Below, one piece after another: positions 1-7,232 of a stretch of DNA of 18,273 bases; the stretch's first letter is position 1, and every line of letters begins with the position of its first letter. The notes beneath the pieces are model-generated. The model worked only from the letters and a program-made list of their open reading frames with translations. It had not been told where the DNA came from and ran no database searches. Made by a program: the position numbers and the translations under genes. Source of the DNA: Flavobacteriaceae bacterium (GTDB taxonomy: Bacteria; Bacteroidota; Bacteroidia; Flavobacteriales; Flavobacteriaceae); NCBI GenBank assembly GCA_021647405.1, contig JAKIUU010000042.1, positions 1 to 18,273 of the forward strand. The letters are read 5' to 3'.

Positions 1-197
1 TAATTTTATTAGTTTTTTACTTTTAATAACACTACAAATGTGCGGTTAAATGAAAAGTACAGCAACAGTAAAAAAGAGTAAATTAAAAATTACCGTAAAT
101 TACTAATAATTGAAAAGTAGAAAAAAGAAGATTATATACTAATTATAAAAGGGGTTTAAAATAAAAGGAGATGATATGTAAAAGAAGACTCAACAAA

Positions 198-788
198 TCA
201 ATAACGTCTATTCTGTCCTTGACTTTGTCTTTGCCCACGCATTTTCATTTGGGGTTTGGTGCTCATTTTTTTGTTGGTAGTAACAGATTTTCTTTTTTGA
301 TATTTTAACCATTTATTATATTGTTTGTCTGTTAAAAACTTTTTTAACTCAGTGTTTAGAAACACCCGTTGCATTTTTATTTTTTTGCGTAGGGGCCCCA
401 GTATCTCCTTAGTTTTTATCTGTCCCTCTTTTACAATATAAGGGTCGTGGTCTTGTTTGGCTTCTTTAATTCTTTGTGCCAAATAGGTCTTTGCCATGAG
501 CAACACTCCCGAATCAAAAGCTTTTATTTCAGTCATTTTATCGTTATAAGATTCAATGAGATTACTGAGTTTCGCTTTTTTTGCTTTGTCCTTAAGTTTT
601 ATTTTTTTTATAATAACATCTGAATCATAAAATACAAATAGTTTTATTTTTTCAGGACTAAATTGAGATTTGCCTGTTTGATTAGTTTGAGAATTATTTT
701 GTCTGTTTCCTATATTTTGCGAAAATAGCTGTGTGGTAAATAGCATAATGCTGCTAACGAGTAAAAGTAATGCTTTATAATATTTCAT
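198..788 (-). CDS. Small exported basic protein, LTxxQ-like, function unknown
   Basis: I do not recognise a named family with certainty. The 196-aa product begins with a signal peptide (positive MKYY, hydrophobic core about residues 5–18, likely cleavage near 24 after FSQ), so it is probably periplasmic or otherwise exported. The mature part is highly charged and helical. Residues 152–156 read LTDKQ, followed by YNKWLKYQ, a pattern like the LTxxQ motif of Spy/CpxP-type periplasmic helical proteins and of many small Bacteroidetes exported proteins. The tail from about 163 is very basic and Gln/Arg-rich. It follows the flavoprotein gene by 25 bp on the same strand, so it is probably the last gene of that operon. 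A chaperone or stress role by analogy with Spy is only a guess. The reading frame is convincing because of the signal peptide and operon position. Confidence 0.75.
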   Translation of the reverse strand: MKYYKALLLLVSSIMLFTTQLFSQNIGNRQNNSQTNQTGKSQFSPEKIKLFVFYDSDVIIKKIKLKDKAKKAKLSNLIESYNDKMTEIKAFDSGVLLMAKTYLAQRIKEAKQDHDPYIVKEGQIKTKEILGPLRKKIKMQRVFLNTELKKFLTDKQYNKWLKYQKRKSVTTNKKMSTKPQMKMRGQRQSQGQNRRY

Positions 789-813
789 ATTCTGGTATTA
801 AATTCGATTAAAA

Positions 814-2019
814 TTATTCTAGCGATTGTGACACTATCCAAGCGCCAGTCCAAGCATTTTGAAAATTAAAACCACCTGTAACGGCATCTATATTCAAAAC
901 TTCGCCAGCAAAAAACAGGTTTTTGTATAATTTACTTTCAAAGCGTTTAAAATTGATTTCTTTTAAGTCTACACCACCTGCCGTTACGAATTCTTCTTTA
1001 AAAGTACTTTTGCCATGGATGCTAAAAATGCTTTGGGTTAGCATATTGTTTAAACGCTGTAGCTTTAAACTATTCAGTTCTGCCCAAATTAGCGTTTCTG
1101 TAATCTGCGAAGCTTCAACCAATTTTTGCCACAAGCGTTTGGGAATTGACTCAAAAGGCGAATGCAGGGCAATTCGTTTTTTAGGATTTTTGTTTTTAGC
1201 ATCCTTCAACAATTCTAAAATAGTCTCTTTATTTTCAGACAACCAATTAACTTCAATAGCAAACTTATAATCTTTCTGATGCAATTCTATAGCACCCCAT
1301 GCCGAGAGTTTTAAAATAGCAGGACCACTCAATCCCCAATGGGTAATGAGAATGGGACCTTGTGCTTCTAGCTTAGTGTCAATCACTTTTACACGTCCAA
1401 AAGGAACAGAAAGCCCCATATTGTCTTTTAGGCGTTTGTCGGCAATATTAAAAGTAAACAAAGAGGGGACAGGAGATACAATTTTATGGCCTAAATCTTT
1501 TATTATGGGGAACATTTTAGGTGTGCTGCCAGTTGCCACCAAAAGATAATCGGCTGTAAAAATTTGTTGTGGGGTTGTAATTTCAAAACAATCCTCTTTT
1601 TTTTGTATTGCTGTAACACGGTGATTGGTCAGCAGGTCAATACTCAGTTTTTCAGCTTGACTCAAAAAACAATTTATAATACTCTGTGCATTATTTGATT
1701 TAGGAAAAACCCGATTATCGGCTTCAATTTTTAAGGGCACGCCATGTTCATCAAACCATTGCATGGTATCGCCAGTCATAAATTGATGAAAAGGACCCAA
1801 CAATTCTTTTTGACCTCTGGGATAAAAAGCAACCAATTCTTTTGGTTCAAAACAGGCATGGGTTACATTACAACGTCCACCACCCGATACTTTTACTTTT
1901 TGTAGTACTTTACTTGTGGCTTCTAGAATAATGACTTTTAAATCGGGATGTTTTTCGGCGGCATTTATAGCCGCAAAATAACCAGCTGCCCCACCACCAA
2001 TGACTATAAAAGTTTTCAT
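814..2019 (-). CDS. HI0933/YhiN (BaiN-like) family NAD(P)/FAD-dependent flavoprotein
   Basis: The 401-aa protein is a full-length member of the HI0933-like flavoprotein family (E. coli YhiN, clostridial BaiN). The N-terminal Rossmann motif IGGGAAG (residues 7–13) binds the FAD ADP moiety. The family signature SGGGRCNVT lies at 45–53, and the C-terminal FAD-contacting segment FFAGEVLNIDAVTGGFN is at about 369–385. The length is normal for the family. BaiN has been linked to bile-acid dehydroxylation in gut Clostridia, but most members have no known substrate, so no pathway is assigned. It is cytosolic, with no signal peptide. It starts 21 bp after the stop codon of the 606-aa gene and precedes the small exported protein, so the three are likely co-transcribed. 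The ATG was chosen because the dinucleotide-binding motif begins only a few residues after it. Confidence 0.93.
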   Translation of the reverse strand: MKTFIVIGGGAAGYFAAINAAEKHPDLKVIILEATSKVLQKVKVSGGGRCNVTHACFEPKELVAFYPRGQKELLGPFHQFMTGDTMQWFDEHGVPLKIEADNRVFPKSNNAQSIINCFLSQAEKLSIDLLTNHRVTAIQKKEDCFEITTPQQIFTADYLLVATGSTPKMFPIIKDLGHKIVSPVPSLFTFNIADKRLKDNMGLSVPFGRVKVIDTKLEAQGPILITHWGLSGPAILKLSAWGAIELHQKDYKFAIEVNWLSENKETILELLKDAKNKNPKKRIALHSPFESIPKRLWQKLVEASQITETLIWAELNSLKLQRLNNMLTQSIFSIHGKSTFKEEFVTAGGVDLKEINFKRFESKLYKNLFFAGEVLNIDAVTGGFNFQNAWTGAWIVSQSLE

Positions 2020-2040
2020 TTGTATGTGGGGTTTGGATAA

Positions 2041-3861
2041 TTATACCGTAACAGGAATCAACTTGGCCTGATTTTCAATCTCTAAATGTAACCGGTTTAG
2101 AGCCGCTTTACAATCTTCTAAATCATTTAAAATATCAGACTTGGTACTTTCAATTTTGTATTTTAAATCGCTAAAGAGGTCTTTGTAATAATTGATGCCA
2201 TCGTTAAGATTGTTGGTAAATGTCAACAAGTATTTTTCTTGTCTAGTGGTCATATTCTCTTTAGCATCATCAATTTTGTCTTTCAAATAATCGATATAAA
2301 TATTGATTTCATTGACAAACATATTTGGTCTGTCAGTACGCGAGATAACATTTTTCCGACCATAAATATGATCAATCATCTCCTGAAGATTCATAATTTT
2401 TGAAAAATAAGCCATATTTGGACCCGGGCAAACCGATACGCCAGGGCCTTCGGTTTTTGTGTTTAAATTGTTAACCAAAAGGGCAGAAGTTCCCAATCCA
2501 ACGCAAGTGCACGTTTTTTCTACAATGGCATTGAATTTCTTCTTATAAGCATCGGGAGCTAAATTGGCGGCTTCTAAAACTTTTATTTTTAAATTTTGAT
2601 ATTGCCGTGAAGCCAAGCAAATAGCCTTGTCAGAAAATTCCTTACTCAATTTCACAAATTGTCTGGGGCACGTACTACCAGGGCGTCCTTTATCAATTTT
2701 AGCGATACGTTCGGCATCTTTGCTGTTACCTCTTAAACTGTTAAAAGGAACACCTAAGGGAGAAATATTGCTTAAATACAAATCGTCTTCTTTGGCTTTT
2801 AGCAATTTACCCAAGGTATGTTTGTCAACATTGGTTGCTTCGGGAACCAATAATAATGGGCTTCCCCATCCAACAGAATCTACATTGTATTGGTCAATTA
2901 AAAACTGGTGTTCTTCTGAAGTGCCAACACCTCCCTGAGCCGATACTTTTATAGACAAACCTTTGTTAGGTACAACACGGTTTTTATTATTAAGCGCATT
3001 TTCTAAAATGGTATAAACTTCTTGATGTAACTCTTGGCGTTTTTCTTTAAATTCAGACAAAATTGGCCCCATCAAAAAGCCATCTGTAGCAAAGGCATGC
3101 CCCCCACAATTTAAACCTGATTCTATGCGGTATTCAGAAATCCAAATGCCTTTTTTAGCTAAAAATTTTCCTTGGATTAAAGCCGAACGAAAATCGCTCA
3201 CTTTTAATATAATCTTCTTCTTAATAGCCCCTTTTTCGTCAGGATAAAAATCGTTAAATTCTTCAATGTACGCGTATAACCTAGGATTCATACCCGCTGA
3301 AAAAATAACAGACGATTCCAAATTGCTCTCAGCAAAACCTCTTAGCGCCGCATGCGCATCGTTATAAATTGAGGGTAATTTTTCTCCGTTAAGGTAATTT
3401 TCTTTATCAACTTTGGTCATAATATTTACATCAATACTGCCAATTGTCAATTTGTCTTTTACCCAAGATTTAACATCCTCAATACTCATATGACTGGCTG
3501 TCAATTTCTGAAATTCTTGTTTTATAGAAATGCCATCTGGAAGCATGTTAAAATAGGTTTTGATGTCGTCTATTTTATCAAATGAAGCATTTTTGAGTTC
3601 TTCAAATTTCTCTTCGGCCAGAGTATTTATTAAATTTAGATATGAGGTAATGCGTTTGGCGCGAAAGTCTTCAATTTTATTGGTGATTTCTTGATAGGGT
3701 TTTGTGAATTTCTCACAGTACATCTTTCTCAGTTTTTCAAGAAGTATATCATCAACCAGCGAAATAACAGAATCGATACCGTATTTCGACACTTTTAAAG
3801 GCGTGTCTATGGTAAATCCGATGCCCATTACTGGGATGTGAAATGTGTGCTTGGTACTCAT
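2041..3861 (-). CDS. Uncharacterised 606-aa protein with TIM-barrel flavoenzyme-like motifs
   Basis: I know similar proteins only as conserved hypotheticals of Bacteroidetes. Two segments resemble the phosphate/FMN-binding part of nitronate monooxygenase or IMPDH-type TIM barrels: SGLNCGGHAF (248–257), comparable to the EGxxAGGH region, and SAQGGVGTSEEH (307–318) followed by VDSVGWGSPLLLVPEAT (328–343), comparable to GGIxTGxxxxxxxALGADGVxxGTxFL. The N-terminus (about 8–38) also has the feel of the first barrel strand. Six cysteines lie at or after the proposed barrel motifs (252, 398, 415, 451, 453, 478), including CTC at 451–453 and VCPGP at 477–481, so a metal or Fe-S site is possible. The C-terminal ~85 residues are charged and probably coiled coil. 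There is no signal peptide or membrane segment. It is first in a three-gene minus-strand operon, with a perfect TAnnTTTG box 62 bp upstream of the start. The enzyme class is inference. Confidence 0.85.
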   Translation of the reverse strand: MSTKHTFHIPVMGIGFTIDTPLKVSKYGIDSVISLVDDILLEKLRKMYCEKFTKPYQEITNKIEDFRAKRITSYLNLINTLAEEKFEELKNASFDKIDDIKTYFNMLPDGISIKQEFQKLTASHMSIEDVKSWVKDKLTIGSIDVNIMTKVDKENYLNGEKLPSIYNDAHAALRGFAESNLESSVIFSAGMNPRLYAYIEEFNDFYPDEKGAIKKKIILKVSDFRSALIQGKFLAKKGIWISEYRIESGLNCGGHAFATDGFLMGPILSEFKEKRQELHQEVYTILENALNNKNRVVPNKGLSIKVSAQGGVGTSEEHQFLIDQYNVDSVGWGSPLLLVPEATNVDKHTLGKLLKAKEDDLYLSNISPLGVPFNSLRGNSKDAERIAKIDKGRPGSTCPRQFVKLSKEFSDKAICLASRQYQNLKIKVLEAANLAPDAYKKKFNAIVEKTCTCVGLGTSALLVNNLNTKTEGPGVSVCPGPNMAYFSKIMNLQEMIDHIYGRKNVISRTDRPNMFVNEINIYIDYLKDKIDDAKENMTTRQEKYLLTFTNNLNDGINYYKDLFSDLKYKIESTKSDILNDLEDCKAALNRLHLEIENQAKLIPVTV

Positions 3862-3922
3862 TATTTGAATTAGGTTAGGTTTATATCAATTTTGATTGTG
3901 CAAATGCTAAATAAAATAGCAA

Positions 3923-3930
3923 CAAAGATA
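3923..3930 (-). promoter_or_regulatory. Bacteroidetes −7 box for the 606-aa gene operon
   Basis: On the minus strand this reads TATCTTTG, a perfect match to the Bacteroidetes −7 consensus TAnnTTTG. It predicts a transcript start near 3916 and a leader of about 55 nt before the ATG ending at 3861. No convincing −33 TTTG/TTG is seen at 17–23 nt; the nearest TTTG is 30 nt upstream. Confidence 0.5.
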
Positions 3931-3979
3931 TTAATTTTGATTAAGCCTCATCTAATAAAACAAATAATTTAACAGTTAT

Positions 3980-4534
3980 TTAGCTCATATTTTTAAAGTC
4001 TTTCTCTAAAATACCATATTCAAAATTATCACTCCAACCTGTTTTTAATGGAAGTGTTTGTCTTTTTCTTCCTTCGCAGGTCATACCGACCTTTTCAAGC
4101 ACTTTGATTGAACCCAGATTTTCAACTGCGCAACCTGCCTCAATGCGGTGAAGTTTAAGGTTGTTAAAACCAAATTCTAAAATGCGTTTTAAGGCTTCTG
4201 TAGCATAAGCTTGTCCCCAAAAAATCGGCAATAATTTATACCAAACTTCAGCACTTTTATATTTTGGATTTCCTAAATTTAAAGCAATAAGCCCCATAAA
4301 TTCTCGACTTCTATTCAGTTCAATTACAAAAGTATAACGTCTAATCATGTCTTTTTTTAAGTCTTCAAAAGAAGGTCCCATAACCTTTTCTGTTTCGGCT
4401 AAGTTTTTAGGAATCCCCAATGTGTTGTATTTATCAACCTCAGGAGTGGACTGCAACTTATGAATAACCTCTAAATCTGATTTCTGTATGAGTCTTAAGG
4501 TTAAACGGGAAGTAGTTAATTTTTGAAATGTCAT
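3980..4534 (-). CDS. GNAT family N-acetyltransferase, RimJ/RimL-like
   Basis: The 184-aa protein has the Acetyltransf_3 (RimJ/RimL-like) layout. It opens with LTTSRLTLRLIQKSDLEVI (6–24), typical of the first strand and helix. A central acetyl-CoA loop follows at about 106–114 (WGQAYATEA), and the conserved AVENLGSIKVLEKVGM stretch at 136–151 is the hallmark C-terminal part of motif A/B. Such enzymes transfer acetyl from acetyl-CoA to an amine, in RimJ/RimL the alpha-amino group of ribosomal proteins; many relatives act on antibiotics or small metabolites. The substrate cannot be told. It lies 18 bp downstream of the transposase gene on the same strand, so it may be read from that promoter. 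No separate promoter is visible in the short gap. Confidence 0.92.
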   Translation of the reverse strand: MTFQKLTTSRLTLRLIQKSDLEVIHKLQSTPEVDKYNTLGIPKNLAETEKVMGPSFEDLKKDMIRRYTFVIELNRSREFMGLIALNLGNPKYKSAEVWYKLLPIFWGQAYATEALKRILEFGFNNLKLHRIEAGCAVENLGSIKVLEKVGMTCEGRKRQTLPLKTGWSDNFEYGILEKDFKNMS

Positions 4535-4552
4535 TTTTAACTTTTAAGGTAT

Positions 4553-5014
4553 CTATTTTACAGCGCTAAACAGGTATCGTTTATCAAATGAAATTTTATA
4601 GTCGTTTAAAAAGTCCAAGTACTCTTCAGAGAATGACTTCTTTTTGTGATGTTCTTCTTGGTTTTGGATATAGGTTATAACATTAGGTATCTGTGATGTT
4701 GCATAACTAAAGGCACCATAGCCGCTTTGCCAAGAAAACCTAACTTTTAAAAAACTATTCTGATTAATCCATTTAGATGAATCTTGTTTAACATATTTCA
4801 TTAATTCAGATAGTGACTGACTAGGTTTTAAACCAATTAAAATATGAATGTGATCCGTCACGCCGTTTATTTGCATAACTTTATGTCCGTTATTTTTAAT
4901 AATACCTGTAATGTATTTATATAGCTCTGTTTTCCAAGTATTTTTTATAAGACATTGTCTATTTTTAACAACAATTACCACTTGAACATATATTTGTGTA
5001 TAAGTATTTGCCAT
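4553..5014 (-). mobile_element. tnpA: IS200/IS605-type Y1 transposase gene (RAYT-like)
   Basis: The 153-aa product is a complete HUH single-tyrosine transposase of the Y1_Tnp fold. The HUH motif is HIH at 55–57 within DHIHILIGL. The catalytic tyrosine is Y115 in NVITYIQNQEEHHKKKSF, and the N-terminal strand VKNRQCLI (16–23) is typical. These enzymes cut and join single-stranded DNA at hairpin-containing ends. No tnpB is nearby. The upstream gap holds four hairpins in opposed orientation, the arrangement expected for REP-associated tyrosine transposases, which handle short non-autonomous palindromes. All catalytic residues are present and the frame is intact, so it could be active. Whether this is a mobile IS or a domesticated RAYT cannot be decided from one copy. 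Confidence 0.93.
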
Positions 5015-5037
5015 AACACCTTAGTAAATTACTTAAC

Positions 5038-5045
5038 CAAAGGTA
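5038..5045 (-). promoter_or_regulatory. −7 box for the Y1 transposase
   Basis: The minus strand reads TACCTTTG, a perfect TAnnTTTG match. It implies a start near 5031 and a leader of about 17 nt before the ATG ending at 5014. No −33 TTG is seen at the usual spacing. Confidence 0.45.
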
Positions 5046-5072
5046 GTTATAATTATTAATATTTTAAGATTT

Positions 5073-5095
5073 ATATGCTGTACCTAAAGGCACAG
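5073..5095 (+). repeat. REP-like hairpin 1 (forward)
   Basis: The unit starts ATATGCTGT and forms an 8-bp stem with one A/C mismatch (5078–5085 with 5088–5095) around a 2-nt AA loop. It shares its ATATGCTGT start and stem layout with hairpin 2 and, inverted, with hairpin 4. It lies just upstream of the Y1 transposase gene. Confidence 0.6.
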
Positions 5096-5124
5096 TTGAA
5101 TCAAAACTAACCATTTTATTATCT

Positions 5125-5146
5125 ATATGCTGTCCCTACAGGACAG
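5125..5146 (+). repeat. REP-like hairpin 2 (forward)
   Basis: ATATGCTGTCC with a perfect 6-bp stem CTGTCC (5130–5135) / GGACAG (5141–5146) and loop CTACA. It is in the same orientation as hairpin 1, 29 bp further on. Confidence 0.6.
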
Positions 5147-5243
5147 GGTTAGTGTTAGCAAGTAGGGTGTAAATAATTATTGGAGAACCTCTTTAATGAA
5201 CACATTTTGTCATAATTTATATAAGTAGTCATCTCTTGTAATA

Positions 5244-5267
5244 GTCCCTTTAGGGACGCCATATGGC
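5244..5267 (-). repeat. REP-like hairpin 3 (inverted)
   Basis: GTCCCT (5244–5249) pairs with AGGGAC (5252–5257) around a TT loop. It is followed by the perfect 10-bp palindrome GCCATATGGC (5258–5267). Read on the minus strand it gives ATATGGCGTCCCT, so it is a diverged inverted relative of hairpin 2. Confidence 0.55.
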
Positions 5268-5292
5268 TAACTAGCAAATTGAAATTAGCCTA

Positions 5293-5314
5293 CTGTGCTT
5301 AGGTACAGCATATG
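5293..5314 (-). repeat. REP-like hairpin 4 (inverted)
   Basis: The minus strand reads ATATGCTGTACCTAAGCACAG, nearly identical to hairpin 1. The stem CTGT/ACAG is extended by a C-G pair and two G-U pairs. With hairpin 3 it forms the inverted half of an array of opposed hairpins. Confidence 0.6.
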
Positions 5315-5379
5315 AGAAAGCACAAGTTAAACACAACTATTTTATATTTCAAATAACTTTCAGTAGAAAGTAGAATCCC

Positions 5380-5387
5380 TATCTTTG
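5380..5387 (+). promoter_or_regulatory. −7 box for prfC
   Basis: TATCTTTG, a perfect TAnnTTTG match, lies 18 bp before the ATG. A transcript starting about 7 nt after it would have a leader of roughly 12 nt. No clear −33 TTG is seen. Confidence 0.55.
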
Positions 5388-5405
5388 CACCCTTAAAAAA
5401 CACAG

Positions 5406-6995
5406 ATGTCCTTTTTAGAAGAAATAAAACGCCGCCGTACTTTTGGTATCATTTCGCATCCCGATGCAGGTAAAACCACTTTAACAGAAAAACTCTTGTT
5501 ATTTGGAGGGGCTATTCAAGAAGCAGGGGCGGTTAAAAATAATAAGATAAAGAAAGGCGCTACTTCCGATTTTATGGAAATTGAGCGGCAACGTGGCATA
5601 TCGGTTGCCACATCGGTTTTGGCATTTATCTATAAAGACAAAAAAATAAATATTTTAGACACACCTGGACATAAAGATTTTGCCGAAGATACTTTTAGAA
5701 CCTTAACTGCAGTTGACAGTGTTATTGTGGTAATTGATGTGGCCAAAGGGGTAGAAGTGCAAACCGAAAAACTGGTAGAAGTCTGTAGGATGCGTCAAAT
5801 TCCTATGATTGTTTTTATCAATAAATTAGATCGCGAAGGTAAAGATGCTTTCGATTTGTTAGACGAAGTAGAACAAAAATTAGGCTTGCGTGTAACGCCT
5901 TTGAGTTTCCCTATTGGCATGGGCTACGATTTTAAAGGTATTTACAATGTTTGGGGTAAGAAATTAAACCTCTTTTCGGGCGATGTAAAACAAACCATTT
6001 CTGAAGGTGTTGAATTTGAGGATATTGACAATTCAGAACTCGACAAAGCTGTTGGCGAAACAGCGGCAAATATACTACGTGAAGAGTTGGAACTGGTACG
6101 CGAGGTGTACCCAAAATTTGACAGAACAGAATATCTTGAAGGACACTTGCAGCCTGTGTTTTTTGGCTCGGCCTTAAATAATTTTGGTGTTAAAGAATTG
6201 CTCGATTGCTTTATTGACATTGCACCCTCGCCACGCCCCAAACAGGCAGATATCCGTTTGGTAAATCCCGAAGAAACTAAAATGACTGGTTTTGTGTTTA
6301 AAATTCACGCCAATATGGATCCCAAGCACCGCGACCGCTTGGCATTTGTAAAAATAGTTTCGGGTATGTTTAAGCGCAATACCAATTATTTGCATGTCAA
6401 AAAGAATAAGAAATTCAAATTTGCGAGTCCCAATGCATTTTTTGCCGAAAAAAAAGAAATTGTAGATATTTCCTATCCGGGTGATATTGTGGGTCTACAC
6501 GATACTGGCAACTTTAAAATAGGCGATACCTTAACCGAAGGCGAAAATTTGCAATTTAAAGGTATTCCGAGTTTTTCACCAGAGTATTTTCGCTATGTCA
6601 ATAATGCCGACCCAATGAAATCGAAACAATTGGCCAAAGGTTTAGATCAGTTAATGGACGAAGGTGTGGCGCAACTCTTTACTTTAGAACTCAACGGACG
6701 CAAGGTAATTGGTACAGTAGGCGCTTTGCAATACGAAGTAATTCAATACCGTTTAGAACACGAATATGGTGCCAAGTGTACGTACGATATGCTCAATGTA
6801 CACAAAGCCTGTTGGGTACAACCCGAAGATCCTAAAAATACTGATTTCAAAGAATTTAAACGTGTTAAACAGCGTTATTTGGCCAAAGACAAAAAAGGAC
6901 AATTGGTATTCTTAGCCGATTCGGCTTTTTCGGTACAAATGACACTGGATAAGTACCCTACGGTAAAGTTGCATTTTACGAGTGAGTTTGGGTAA
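5406..6995 (+). CDS. prfC: Peptide chain release factor 3 (RF3)
   Basis: The 529-aa protein is a full-length translational GTPase of the RF3 type, which releases RF1/RF2 from the ribosome after peptide hydrolysis. The G1 P-loop is SHPDAGKTT (17–25), with the RF3-typical SHPDAGKTTLTEKLL run. The switch I region has QRGISVATSV (62–71), G3 is DTPGHKD (85–91) and G4 is NKLDREG (139–145). The beta-barrel and C-terminal domains follow in normal order, with QLMDEGVAQLF and GTVGALQYEV in the C-terminal half. Start and length match the family. It has its own −7 box and stands apart from its neighbours, with 390 bp upstream and 237 bp downstream free of genes, so it is probably monocistronic. No odd residues were noted in the GTPase motifs. 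Confidence 0.97.
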   Translation: MSFLEEIKRRRTFGIISHPDAGKTTLTEKLLLFGGAIQEAGAVKNNKIKKGATSDFMEIERQRGISVATSVLAFIYKDKKINILDTPGHKDFAEDTFRTLTAVDSVIVVIDVAKGVEVQTEKLVEVCRMRQIPMIVFINKLDREGKDAFDLLDEVEQKLGLRVTPLSFPIGMGYDFKGIYNVWGKKLNLFSGDVKQTISEGVEFEDIDNSELDKAVGETAANILREELELVREVYPKFDRTEYLEGHLQPVFFGSALNNFGVKELLDCFIDIAPSPRPKQADIRLVNPEETKMTGFVFKIHANMDPKHRDRLAFVKIVSGMFKRNTNYLHVKKNKKFKFASPNAFFAEKKEIVDISYPGDIVGLHDTGNFKIGDTLTEGENLQFKGIPSFSPEYFRYVNNADPMKSKQLAKGLDQLMDEGVAQLFTLELNGRKVIGTVGALQYEVIQYRLEHEYGAKCTYDMLNVHKACWVQPEDPKNTDFKEFKRVKQRYLAKDKKGQLVFLADSAFSVQMTLDKYPTVKLHFTSEFG

Positions 6996-7207
6996 TATGT
7001 AATGCCTTCTTTTAGTAAGTAAACACGTCTTAACCTTTAGATTAGCAAACCAATAAAAGCATTTAAATTTGTTAGAAGAAAAAGAATGGGGTGAACTCAT
7101 GAAAAATAGTTACTACCTTCAATAAGATTTCCAAAAAAAGACACCGTTAAAAGCCTCTTGTAATAAGCCCCTTCTTTTATTCGTAAGTTTGAACTACCTT
7201 AAACGAC

Positions 7208-7215
7208 TCTATTTG
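7208..7215 (+). promoter_or_regulatory. Possible promoter of the glutaredoxin–thioredoxin reductase gene
   Basis: TCTATTTG matches TAnnTTTG at all but one fixed position. A TTTG at 7188–7191 lies 16 nt upstream, slightly short of the usual −33 spacing. The predicted leader is about 11 nt. Confidence 0.3.
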
Positions 7216-7232
7216 TCTTAAATAAATAAATC

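Larger units (their letters stand above)
5015..5405. other. Gene-free stretch between transposase and prfC
   Basis: This 391-bp divergent intergenic region holds no open frame of note. It contains the transposase −7 box, the four REP-like hairpins and the prfC −7 box. The stretch between hairpins 2 and 3 (5147–5243) shows nothing I recognise. Confidence 0.7.

Noticed and set aside
171..314. A plus-strand ATG right after AAGGAG at the left edge
   Set aside because: The frame of about 47 codons runs antisense through the exported-protein gene, has no recognisable features, and the AAGGAG touches the ATG with no spacing.
923..1549. Plus-strand open frames inside the HI0933-type flavoprotein gene
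   Set aside because: They lie antisense to a clearly conserved gene and their translations show no family motifs.
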